Position numbers and translations under genes: made by a program. The notes beneath the pieces were generated by a model. It was not told the origin of the DNA and did not search any database. It saw nothing but the letters and a program-made list of their open reading frames with translations. Shown one piece after another: positions 8,612 to 16,305 of a stretch of DNA of 33,637 bases (position 1 is the stretch's first letter; each line of letters opens with the position of its first letter). Source of the DNA: Bacteroidales bacterium (GTDB lineage: Bacteria; Bacteroidota; Bacteroidia; Bacteroidales; UBA932); contig JAGCUK010000052.1 of NCBI GenBank assembly GCA_017962925.1, positions 1 to 33,637 on the forward strand. Reading direction: 5' to 3'.

Positions 8612-10068
8612 TGAACTGGAAAACAATCAGCAGGAATGTGGGCTACGCGCTGCTCGTCAGCGCGCTGTTCATGTTTATTGCCCTGATTATCGCCATTACA
8701 GACAGGGAGGATGCGGTTATCGCACCTCTCTCCATCAGTTTTCTGCTGACCTTCATCTTCGGCATCTTCCCCTTCATCTTCGTGCGCAAGACGGCCGCTA
8801 TCACGATGCGGGAAGGATATGTGATTATCGTTTTGTCGTGGTTGCTGTCCTTTATCTTCGGGATGCTGCCTTATGTGCTTTATGGCGGGCCGTTCAATGT
8901 GATTAATGCGTGGTTCGAGAGCGTTTCCGGATTCACCACCACTGGTGCCAGCATTTTGGAAGATGTTGAGGTTCTGCCCAGGGCGCTTGTGTTCTGGAGG
9001 GCCGCCACGCACTTTATCGGAGGCTTGGGAGTAGTGGTCTTCCTTCTGCTGATCATCCCGTCTTCCAGCCCCATGAGACTGAGGCTCACCAATATGGAGC
9101 TGTCCTCCCTTTCAAAGGATTCCTATAATGTGCGTGCGAACCAAACGGTCTATATCTTTTCGTCCATCTATCTGGGCATGAACCTGGTGGCCTTCGTGGC
9201 CTATGTGCTGGCCGGGATGGTGCCGTTTGATGCTATCTGCCATTCGTTCAGCGTTTGCGCCACAGGTGGTTTCAGCAGCAGGAATCTCTCCATCCTGTCT
9301 TTCCATTCTCTGCCGATCACCTTGGTGACCATGTTCTTCATGTATGTGGCATCCCTCCACTTCGGAATGCTTTACGTCACCATCGTCACCCGCTCCCTGA
9401 AGCCCCTTAACAACGATGTATTCAAGTTCTTCACCGGTATCTTGATCGCGGGTTCCATCATCGTCGCCACAGTGCTCAAGACCGAAGGGGTAGTAGAGAC
9501 CTGGTCCAAGGCCTTCCTGGATGGTAGTTTCCAGCTTCTCAGCTACACTTCCACCACAGGATTCGCCATATGCGACAACAGCGTATGGCCTCTCTTCCCG
9601 GCGCTTCTGATAATGGTGTTCGGCATACAGTGCGGTATGGCCAGATCCACCACTGGCGGTGTGAAGTCGGACCGTATCCTCCTGATCATCAAGAGCATGA
9701 CCGTGCACCTGAGGCGTTCCATCAATCCTTCCACGGTGAACGAGGTAAGGCTGAACGGGAAGCCTCTCAGCGACAAGGACGTGGAGCCGCATGTGCTCTA
9801 TGTGGCCATCTTCTTCATAGTTTTCGCGGTATCCACCCTGCTCTGCCTGGCTTCCGGATCAGACAATGCTAACGCCATCATGGGCACGCTTTGCTGCCTG
9901 GATAACGTAGGCCCTGCCGCCGGCACAACGATCGGTTCTCTCGGGAACTATAATGCGGAGCCTTCCATGGCCAAATTCTTCTACACCCTGGATATGTTCA
10001 TGGGGCGCGTGGAGATCTATCCCGTGCTTGCTGTTGCGTCGTTCCTCTTTACCAGCCGGAAGCGATAA
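8611..10068 (+). CDS. trkH: TrkH family potassium uptake protein
   Basis: A 485-residue polytopic inner-membrane protein of the TrkH/KtrB superfamily, forming the K+-conducting pore. The four pore loops are recognisable: SGFTTTGAS, CATGGFSS, TSTTGFAI and DNVGPAAG. I start it at ATG 8611, overlapping the HAMP gene stop; a TTG at 8608 is in frame but less likely. Two details depart from familiar TrkH proteins. The loop usually read as GSTxGGIK appears as MARSTTGGVK, with Arg where Gly is expected, and the last filter has GPAAG rather than GPGLG. No trkA gene for the gating ring is in the window. The next gene begins directly at the stop codon. Confidence 0.9.
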   Translation: MNWKTISRNVGYALLVSALFMFIALIIAITDREDAVIAPLSISFLLTFIFGIFPFIFVRKTAAITMREGYVIIVLSWLLSFIFGMLPYVLYGGPFNVINAWFESVSGFTTTGASILEDVEVLPRALVFWRAATHFIGGLGVVVFLLLIIPSSSPMRLRLTNMELSSLSKDSYNVRANQTVYIFSSIYLGMNLVAFVAYVLAGMVPFDAICHSFSVCATGGFSSRNLSILSFHSLPITLVTMFFMYVASLHFGMLYVTIVTRSLKPLNNDVFKFFTGILIAGSIIVATVLKTEGVVETWSKAFLDGSFQLLSYTSTTGFAICDNSVWPLFPALLIMVFGIQCGMARSTTGGVKSDRILLIIKSMTVHLRRSINPSTVNEVRLNGKPLSDKDVEPHVLYVAIFFIVFAVSTLLCLASGSDNANAIMGTLCCLDNVGPAAGTTIGSLGNYNAEPSMAKFFYTLDMFMGRVEIYPVLAVASFLFTSRKR

Positions 10069-11502
10069 ATGGACCGCAGCGCTTTTCTCTACAAAGAATT
10101 CGTTAGCCGCTTCACATACGGCCTGACACCTTGCCAGGACGCATTGATGCATAAGATTGCGTCGTTCCTTACCGGGGATGACGCCGATATACTAGTGGTC
10201 AACGGTTATGCCGGCACCGGCAAGACTACAGCTGTGGCCGTGGTGATAGATGCATTGGAGGAGATGAAACTCCATACAGTGCTGTTGGCGCCGACCGGAC
10301 GCTCCGCAAAGGTGCTCTCCGGCATGGCGAACCGTCCTGCATTCACCATTCACAAGCATATCTACCGCCAGAAATCCGTGGGTGCCGACGGCTTCGGGCA
10401 GTTCTCGCTCGCTCCCAACAAGGCCCGGAACACGCTTTTTGTGGTGGATGAAGTCTCCCTCATCGGCATAGAAGAAGCCACCCACCAGTCCAGCACGGCG
10501 TTCGGCACCGGCAATCTGCTGGAAGACCTGATAAGCTTTGTGCGCGGCGGGGTGGACTGCAGGCTGATATTGGTGGGAGATGCCGCACAGCTGCCCCCGG
10601 TTGGCCTGGATGCCAGCCCTGCCCTCAGCCCGGACTATATGGACGGATTCGGAGGCGTGCAGTATGCGGAGCTGACCTCCGTGGTACGTCAGGCAAAGGA
10701 ATCCGGGATATTGCGGAATGCCACCATGCTGAGGGAAGTGATCCGATCCGCCGAAGAAGGGGAATCTTTCAATCCTCTGAAACTGGATCTGAAGGGATGC
10801 GACGATGTGGAGCGCATCACCGGTGGAGAACTGATAGACGCCATATCCTCCGCGTATTCCAAATACGGCGAGGACGAAACCATCATCCTCTGCCGCTCCA
10901 ACAAGCGCGCTATACGCTACAATCTGGGCGTCCGGGCTCAGGTGCAATACAAGGAAGACCGTCTGGTGCGAGGGGAACGCCTGATGATAGTGAAGAACTG
11001 CTATCAGTTCGTGGAGGATGTGGAAGTGATGGATTATATCGCCAACGGCGACATGGCGCGGCTGGTACGGATAAAGAACTATGAGGACCGCTACGGGCTA
11101 CACTTTGCCGATGCAGTGCTGTCTTTCCCGGATTATGACGACATAGAAGTGAAGGCGAAAGTCTGTCTGGATACTCTCGAAAGCGAGGCGGCTTCACTTA
11201 CTTATGAGCAGCAGAATCAGCTCTACCAAGGGGTTTCGGAGGACTATGCTCATCTGAAGACAAAGAAAGCCCGCTACGACGCCGTGAGGGAAGATCCATA
11301 TTACAATGCTCTGCAACTTAAATACGCCGATGCCATAACCTGCCACAAATCCCAGGGAGGCCAGTGGGGCTGCGTATTTATCGATTGCCCCTTCTGGCAG
11401 GATGAACAGAGCTTGGACGATTATAAATGGCTTTATACCGCCCTTACCCGTGCAGTGGAGAAGGTGTATCTTGTGAACTTTAACGACCGTTTCTTCGTAT
11501 GA
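10069..11502 (+). CDS. RecD-like ATP-dependent DNA helicase
   Basis: A 477-residue superfamily 1 helicase of the RecD2/UvrD_C_2 type, a cytoplasmic DNA-unwinding motor. Walker A is GYAGTGKTT (46-54) and Walker B is FVVDEVS (124-130). GDAAQLPPVG is motif III, and the C-terminal HKSQGGQWGCVF and LYTALTRA are motifs V and VI. It is a stand-alone helicase, shorter than RecD2 and with no RecBC partners nearby; this compact form is common in Bacteroidota. The start directly abuts the trkH stop, and the last four bases overlap the peptidase start (ATGA). The operon neighbours give no clear clue to its pathway; DNA repair is the likely role. Confidence 0.88.
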   Translation: MDRSAFLYKEFVSRFTYGLTPCQDALMHKIASFLTGDDADILVVNGYAGTGKTTAVAVVIDALEEMKLHTVLLAPTGRSAKVLSGMANRPAFTIHKHIYRQKSVGADGFGQFSLAPNKARNTLFVVDEVSLIGIEEATHQSSTAFGTGNLLEDLISFVRGGVDCRLILVGDAAQLPPVGLDASPALSPDYMDGFGGVQYAELTSVVRQAKESGILRNATMLREVIRSAEEGESFNPLKLDLKGCDDVERITGGELIDAISSAYSKYGEDETIILCRSNKRAIRYNLGVRAQVQYKEDRLVRGERLMIVKNCYQFVEDVEVMDYIANGDMARLVRIKNYEDRYGLHFADAVLSFPDYDDIEVKAKVCLDTLESEAASLTYEQQNQLYQGVSEDYAHLKTKKARYDAVREDPYYNALQLKYADAITCHKSQGGQWGCVFIDCPFWQDEQSLDDYKWLYTALTRAVEKVYLVNFNDRFFV

Positions 11503-13262
11503 AATTATTGATTATCGTATTGGCCGCACTGACCAACCTGACCTGGGCGCCGGATTCTTCCAAATTCGCGTTCACCCGCAATAACGACCTCTACGTCTGC
11601 GCCAAGGCAAGCACCGATACCGTAAGGCTGACCTTCGACGGTTCGGATACTATCCTGAACGGATATGCATCCTGGGTTTATTACGAAGAGATATTCGGCC
11701 GCGCATCGAGGTATCGTGCATTCTGGTGGAGCCCGGATTCCAAGAAGCTGGCTTTCTACCGTTTCGATCAGACCGAAGTGCCGGTGTTTCCCATCTATTC
11801 CGCCCGCGGCCAGGATGGATCGTTGAATCTCACCCGCTATCCGAAAGTGGGCGAGCCGAATCCCAAGGTCCGCATAGGAATGATAGATTTGGAAAGCCCT
11901 TCCAAGACGGTCTGGGCGGACTTCGACGAGAACGAAGACCAGTATTTCGGCACTCCTTTCTGGGGGAGCGACAGCCGCTATCTCTATGTTCAGCGCGAGC
12001 CGAGGGTGCAGCAGCATCTGGACCTCTACAGGGTGGATTCCACCGACGGCAGCAAGCAGTGCACATACTCCGAAGACAGTTACACCTGGCTCGAGTGGAT
12101 CGAAGGAATGCTCTTCGCAGAGAAGGGCCTTTACATGGTCCGCGACTTCGAGACCGGCTGGCAGCAGATATATTATCTTTCCTACGACGGCAAGGTGCTG
12201 AAACGCCTTACGGACGGCCCTAACTGGAGGATTTATCTCCGCAAGTACGATCCCGCGAAGGGGGATATCTATTTCATCGCGCAGAGGGATTCAAGGGTTT
12301 ATTCATCCTTCTACAAACTCACCAAGAAAGGCAAGATAATCCGACTCACTCCGGAGGGATACAATGTGGAGCGGGCGTGGTTCTCCAGAGATATGAGGAG
12401 CGTCTACGCAAAACTCTCCAACTCCCGCACTATCACCTTCGAATGGTCCAGCAGGGCCCCCGGGAGCATCAAGGAGGAGGTGGATCCTTCCACCATGGCC
12501 TTGCCTCATATCATCAGCATCAAGGCGGATGACGGACAGGATATGTTCGGATCCATCCTTCTGCCGCGCAATTTCGATCCTTCGAAGAAATACCCCGTTC
12601 ATTTCGAGATCTACGGCGGGCCGAATACGGCCTACGTGACCGATCGCTGGCGTATTCCGGACCAATGGTGGAGCGATAACGGCATCATCCACATAGTCGC
12701 TGACGGGCGTGCCGCAGGGCATACCGGGCGCGACGGCAGGGATATGGTCTTCAGAGATCTGACGACCGTGCCGGTGAAGGATTTCGTTGCCTGGGCGAAC
12801 TGGGCAAAATCCCAGCCCTACGTGGATGGGGACCACATCGGCGTTGAAGGATTCTCCTTCGGCGGCACCATGACCGCGATGCTTCTGCTGCGCCATCCAG
12901 ACGTCTTCTGCTGCGGAATCGCAGGCGGGGGTGTCTATGACTGGACGCTTTACGATTCGCATTATACCGAGCGTTTTATGCTCACTCCTGACCTCAATCC
13001 TGCAGGGTTCGACATCTCCTGCGTCCTGCACTATGCGAAGGACCTGTCGGACAAGGTGCATCTTAAGTTGACACATGGTACTGGAGATGATAACGTGCAC
13101 TTCCAGAATACCCTCCAACTTGTGGACGCATTGCAGCGGGAAGGCCGTCAGTTCGAGCTGATGATCTATCCCGATGGGATGCACGGATACCGTGGAAAAC
13201 AGGCCGCTCATTCCAAGGAGGCGGACCATGAATTTTGGCTGAAATATCTTAAAAATCAATAA
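11499..13262 (+). CDS. S9B dipeptidyl peptidase IV-like protease, N-terminally short
   Basis: Serine exopeptidase expected to remove Xaa-Pro or Xaa-Ala dipeptides from peptides in the periplasm. The catalytic triad is complete: Ser453 in GFSFGG, Asp530 in GTGDDNVHFQ and His562 in DGMHGYR. The substrate-anchoring double Glu is present (63-64, WVYYEEIFG), as is the oxyanion Tyr in EIYGGP. At 587 residues it is about 140 shorter than typical Bacteroidales DPP IV. All the loss is N-terminal: a short hydrophobic stretch (LLIIVLAAL, 3-11) runs straight into a propeller strand (LTWAPDSSKFAF) that normally sits near residue 150. The start overlaps the helicase stop by four bases and I see no remnant of the missing part in other frames. 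Confidence 0.85.
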   Translation: MKLLIIVLAALTNLTWAPDSSKFAFTRNNDLYVCAKASTDTVRLTFDGSDTILNGYASWVYYEEIFGRASRYRAFWWSPDSKKLAFYRFDQTEVPVFPIYSARGQDGSLNLTRYPKVGEPNPKVRIGMIDLESPSKTVWADFDENEDQYFGTPFWGSDSRYLYVQREPRVQQHLDLYRVDSTDGSKQCTYSEDSYTWLEWIEGMLFAEKGLYMVRDFETGWQQIYYLSYDGKVLKRLTDGPNWRIYLRKYDPAKGDIYFIAQRDSRVYSSFYKLTKKGKIIRLTPEGYNVERAWFSRDMRSVYAKLSNSRTITFEWSSRAPGSIKEEVDPSTMALPHIISIKADDGQDMFGSILLPRNFDPSKKYPVHFEIYGGPNTAYVTDRWRIPDQWWSDNGIIHIVADGRAAGHTGRDGRDMVFRDLTTVPVKDFVAWANWAKSQPYVDGDHIGVEGFSFGGTMTAMLLLRHPDVFCCGIAGGGVYDWTLYDSHYTERFMLTPDLNPAGFDISCVLHYAKDLSDKVHLKLTHGTGDDNVHFQNTLQLVDALQREGRQFELMIYPDGMHGYRGKQAAHSKEADHEFWLKYLKNQ

Positions 13263-13265
13263 ATT

Positions 13266-14927
13266 ATGGCAGATTACATTTCTACAGCTAATGCCTGGCT
13301 TACTGGTGATTTCGATCCCGAAACCAAAGGCAAGATCATAGAACTCCGCAACTCGGATCCTGCGGCCTTCGAAGATGCCTTCTACAAAAATCTCGAATTC
13401 GGAACCGGCGGTCTCCGCGGCATAATGGGCGTGGGCACCAACCGAATGAACAAGTACACGGTCGGTATGGCCACCCAGGGCCTTGCAAACTACATCCTGG
13501 CCCATTGCAAAGGGGATGACCTCCGCTTCTGCATCTCTTACGACAGCCGCAACAACAGCAAGGAATTCGCGAAGATTACCGCGGATGTGATGTCTGCCAA
13601 CGGCATCCATGTTTTCATCTTCGACAACATCCGTCCTACCCCCGAACTCAGCTATTCCATCCGCCTCAAGGGCGCTATTGCGGGTGTGATGATCACCGCC
13701 TCCCACAATCCCAAGGAATACAATGGCTACAAGGTGTTCTGGAGCGACGGCGGGCAGATCACATCTCCCGTGGACAAGGATATCGTGGCGGAGGTGAACA
13801 AGATCACCGATCCTTCCATGGTGAAGTTCGCGGCAGGGGAGCGTTGCGGAAGCATAGATATCATGGGCGCCGATGTGGATGAGCTTTATCTGAGAGATAT
13901 CATGTCCCTGGCGCTGTCTCCGGAGGTTTGTGCCAAGCACTCGGACATCAAGTTTGTCTATACCCCTCTGCACGGCTGCGGCGTGCGTCTCGTGCCTGAA
14001 TGCCTCAAGAGGCTGGGATTCAAGAACATAATCCATGTGCCGGACCAGGATGTGAGCGACGGAGATTTCCCGACAGTGGTTTCTCCTAATCCGGAGGAGC
14101 CCGCGGCCATGAAGATGGCCCTGGAAGCTGCCGATCGCGAGGGCGCGGATGTGGTGATGGCCACGGATCCTGATGCCGACCGCCTGGGTATCGCAGTGAG
14201 GGACAATGACGGCAAGATGGTGCAGTTCAACGGCAACATGACCGCCACCCTCCTCACTTATTACATTCTTTCCCGCCGTGCTGAACTTGGCACTCTGGGG
14301 AAGGGAAAGTACCTTGTTAAGACCATTGTTACAACGGAATCCCTGCGCGAGTTGGGAGAGAAGTTCGGAGTGCCTTGCTACGACGTTCTGACCGGATTCA
14401 AGTACATCGCGGAGGTGGTGAAGCGCAACGAACCCGACGGAGAGTTTATCTGCGGCGGTGAGGAAAGCTACGGCTTCAACGTGGGTCAGTTCGTGCGTGA
14501 TAAGGATGCGCAGATGGCGTGCATAATGGTGGCTGAATGTGCCGCCTGGGCCGCTGAGCAGGGGCTTACGCTGTATCAATTGCTGCAGAAAGTGTATGCC
14601 GAGATCGGCTATCGTAAGGAGCATATGGTTTATATCGTGCGCAAGGGCATCAGCGGAGCCAAAGAGATTGCCGACATGATGACCGAATTCCGCACCAATC
14701 CTCCCAAGGAGCTCTGCGGATCGCCCGTTACCGAGGTTATAGACTATCTCGAGCCCGAGAAGACAGGGCAGCCCAAGAGCAATGTGCTCCAGTTCTTTGA
14801 TGAGGCGGGAGATGTGGTGTCTGTCCGTCCTTCCGGCACCGAGCCGAAGATCAAATTCTACTTTGGGGCTAAGGGCAGCGACGCCGACGACAAGATTGCG
14901 GCGCTTACTGCTCAGTTCGTGAAGTAA
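13266..14927 (+). CDS. pgcA: Phosphohexomutase (phosphoglucomutase/phosphomannomutase family)
   Basis: Interconverts hexose 1- and 6-phosphates in the cytoplasm, feeding glycogen, cell-wall and nucleotide-sugar pathways. The 553-residue length and motifs fit the large PgcA-type alpha-D-phosphohexomutases: FGTGGLRGIMG near residue 46, the phosphoserine loop TASHNPKEYNGYK with Ser146, the magnesium loop DPDADRLG (Asp301, 303, 305), the sugar-binding GGEESYGF, and the phosphate-binding RPSGTEPKIKF near the C-terminus. It begins three bases after the peptidase stop and is the last gene of this plus-strand run. Its final 23 bases overlap the 3' end of nth on the other strand. Glucose versus mannose preference cannot be read from the sequence. 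Confidence 0.93.
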   Translation: MADYISTANAWLTGDFDPETKGKIIELRNSDPAAFEDAFYKNLEFGTGGLRGIMGVGTNRMNKYTVGMATQGLANYILAHCKGDDLRFCISYDSRNNSKEFAKITADVMSANGIHVFIFDNIRPTPELSYSIRLKGAIAGVMITASHNPKEYNGYKVFWSDGGQITSPVDKDIVAEVNKITDPSMVKFAAGERCGSIDIMGADVDELYLRDIMSLALSPEVCAKHSDIKFVYTPLHGCGVRLVPECLKRLGFKNIIHVPDQDVSDGDFPTVVSPNPEEPAAMKMALEAADREGADVVMATDPDADRLGIAVRDNDGKMVQFNGNMTATLLTYYILSRRAELGTLGKGKYLVKTIVTTESLRELGEKFGVPCYDVLTGFKYIAEVVKRNEPDGEFICGGEESYGFNVGQFVRDKDAQMACIMVAECAAWAAEQGLTLYQLLQKVYAEIGYRKEHMVYIVRKGISGAKEIADMMTEFRTNPPKELCGSPVTEVIDYLEPEKTGQPKSNVLQFFDEAGDVVSVRPSGTEPKIKFYFGAKGSDADDKIAALTAQFVK

Positions 14928-15546
14928 AGTCTTTGCACCATACTGCCAGATGGCATATTTCGCATTTCGGGCGCTGTGCCGTGCAGGTATAGCGCCCGTG
15001 TAGTAACAGCCAGTGGTGAGCTATCGGACTGATGTCCAGGGGGATGTGCTTTTCCAGGTCCAGCTCCACCGCTCTGGGGGTGCTTCCGCGGCTCAGTCCG
15101 AGGCGCCTGGAAACCCGGAATACATGGGTGTCTACCGCTATCACAGGCTCGTTGTAAAGTATTGATGCAACGACATTTGCGGTTTTTCTGCCGGCCCCCG
15201 GAAGCTTCATCAGATTATCCACGTCGGAGGGTATTTTCCCGTCAAAATCTTCCACTACTTTGCGCGCCAGTGCGGCAAGGTTCTTGGCCTTGTTGTTGGG
15301 GGAGGAAACGGACTTGAGGAAAGGGTAGATATCCTCTGCCGAAGCCTTCGAAAGAGCCTTGATATCGGGGTATTTTTTGAAGAGTGCGGGAGTGACCAGA
15401 TTGACTCGTTTATCGGTGCACTGAGCGGAAAGGATGACGGACACCAGCAGTTCGAAGTCGCTGCTGAAATGCAGCTCAGACTCCGCTATAGGCACATTGT
15501 TCCGGAAGTAATCCAGAATTGCCGAATATCTGTCCTTCAGCGTCAT
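14905..15546 (-). CDS. nth: Endonuclease III
   Basis: Base-excision repair DNA glycosylase/AP lyase that removes oxidised pyrimidines. The 213-residue protein has the helix-hairpin-helix LPGAGRKTANVV with catalytic Lys121, catalytic Asp139 in AVDTHVFRV, and the [4Fe-4S] ligands Cys188, Cys195, Cys198 and Cys204 in the canonical C-X6-C-X2-C-X5-C spacing. It starts four bases inside the ftsE 3' end, forming a two-gene operon, and its 3' end overlaps pgcA by 23 bases. No anomaly. Confidence 0.96.
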   Translation of the reverse strand: MTLKDRYSAILDYFRNNVPIAESELHFSSDFELLVSVILSAQCTDKRVNLVTPALFKKYPDIKALSKASAEDIYPFLKSVSSPNNKAKNLAALARKVVEDFDGKIPSDVDNLMKLPGAGRKTANVVASILYNEPVIAVDTHVFRVSRRLGLSRGSTPRAVELDLEKHIPLDISPIAHHWLLLHGRYTCTAQRPKCEICHLAVWCKDFTSRTEQ

Positions 15547-16211
15547 TTTTCGGCGCAGCTTTCGTCCTGGCAGATGAAGACCCTGCCTGGATAGCGCTCG
15601 ACAATGCTCTTGTCGTGGGTTACCATAACCAGGGTCGTTCCATTCTCTTTATTGAGCTTGTTGAGAAGCTGGAGGATTTCTTCGGTAGTCTCTTCGTCCA
15701 GGTTGCCGGTCGGTTCGTCTGCAAGGATCACCTCGGGGCTGTTCAGCAGGGCTCGAGCGATGGCGATTCTCTGCTGTTCGCCTCCGGAAAGTTGGTGAGG
15801 CATCTTATGGGCCTTGGTGCTCATGCCCGTGGCTTCCAGCACTTCGTCGATGCGTGCATCGGCCTTGCGGCGGTCTTTCCATCCGGTGGCTTTGAGGATG
15901 AAATCCAGATTCTCCCAGACACTTCGGTCCATCAGCAGACGGAAATCCTGGAACACTACGCCGAGTTTCCGGCGGAGGTTAGGTATATCCCCCTGTTTCA
16001 GGGTTTTAAGATTGAATCCGCAGGCTTCTGCTTCGCCTTCTCCGATTTTGTTTTCGGCAGTTATAGTCCGGATTATGGAGGTTTTTCCGCTGCCGACTTT
16101 GCCCAGAATATAAACAAGATCGCCTGCCTTGACTTCCATGTTTAAGCCGTGAACTACTACGTTGTCGCCGGCCAAAATATCCGCGTTGCGAAAGGAGATA
16201 AGAGAATCCAT
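15543..16211 (-). CDS. ftsE: FtsE-like ABC transporter ATP-binding protein
   Basis: Cytoplasmic ATPase that, with the membrane protein FtsX, couples ATP hydrolysis to cell-wall hydrolase control at division. I start it at the ATG complementary to 16209-16211 (222 residues); the frame is open for 11 more codons, but the family begins here (MDSLISFRNADI). Motifs: Walker A GKVGSGKT (37-44), Q-loop VFQDFRLLMDRSV (86-98), a form typical of FtsE, signature LSGGEQQRIAIARAL (141-155), Walker B VILADEPTGNLD (161-172) and H-loop MVTHD (196-200). No ftsX lies alongside, as is usual in Bacteroidota. It overlaps nth by four bases. Confidence 0.88.
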   Translation of the reverse strand: MDSLISFRNADILAGDNVVVHGLNMEVKAGDLVYILGKVGSGKTSIIRTITAENKIGEGEAEACGFNLKTLKQGDIPNLRRKLGVVFQDFRLLMDRSVWENLDFILKATGWKDRRKADARIDEVLEATGMSTKAHKMPHQLSGGEQQRIAIARALLNSPEVILADEPTGNLDEETTEEILQLLNKLNKENGTTLVMVTHDKSIVERYPGRVFICQDESCAEK

Positions 16212-16233
16212 AAAAAAATGTTTCTGATAGCTG

Positions 16234-16241
16234 CAAATATA
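16234..16241 (-). promoter_or_regulatory. Probable -7 box of ftsE-nth
   Basis: On the minus strand TATATTTG matches TAnnTTTG, 22 bases before the ftsE ATG. No clear TTTG is found upstream at 19-21 bases. Confidence 0.45.
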
Positions 16242-16248
16242 CATTTTA

Positions 16249-16283
16249 TTTGAGTAATATTTGAGGAAAAATGATTATATTTG
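16249..16283 (+). promoter_or_regulatory. Bacteroidota-type promoter of the TPR-gyrB-clpX gene run
   Basis: TTTG (16249-16252), 23 bases, then TATATTTG (16276-16283). The box is 22 bases before the ATG at 16306. It is the only clear promoter I see before the 13.4-kb run of plus-strand genes, though internal promoters are likely. Confidence 0.55.
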
Positions 16284-16305
16284 AAGATTAGAAAATACAT
16301 CTTTT

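Noticed and set aside
10069-11502. Part of a RecBCD complex or a plasmid/phage helicase
   Set aside because: No recB or recC neighbour and no mobile-element genes. The compact RecD-like form is a normal chromosomal gene in Bacteroidota.
12303-14624. Very long minus-strand open frame (773 codons) across the peptidase and phosphohexomutase genes
   Set aside because: It is the shadow of two well-supported genes on the plus strand and shows no protein-like motifs, only repetitive His/Gly/Val content.
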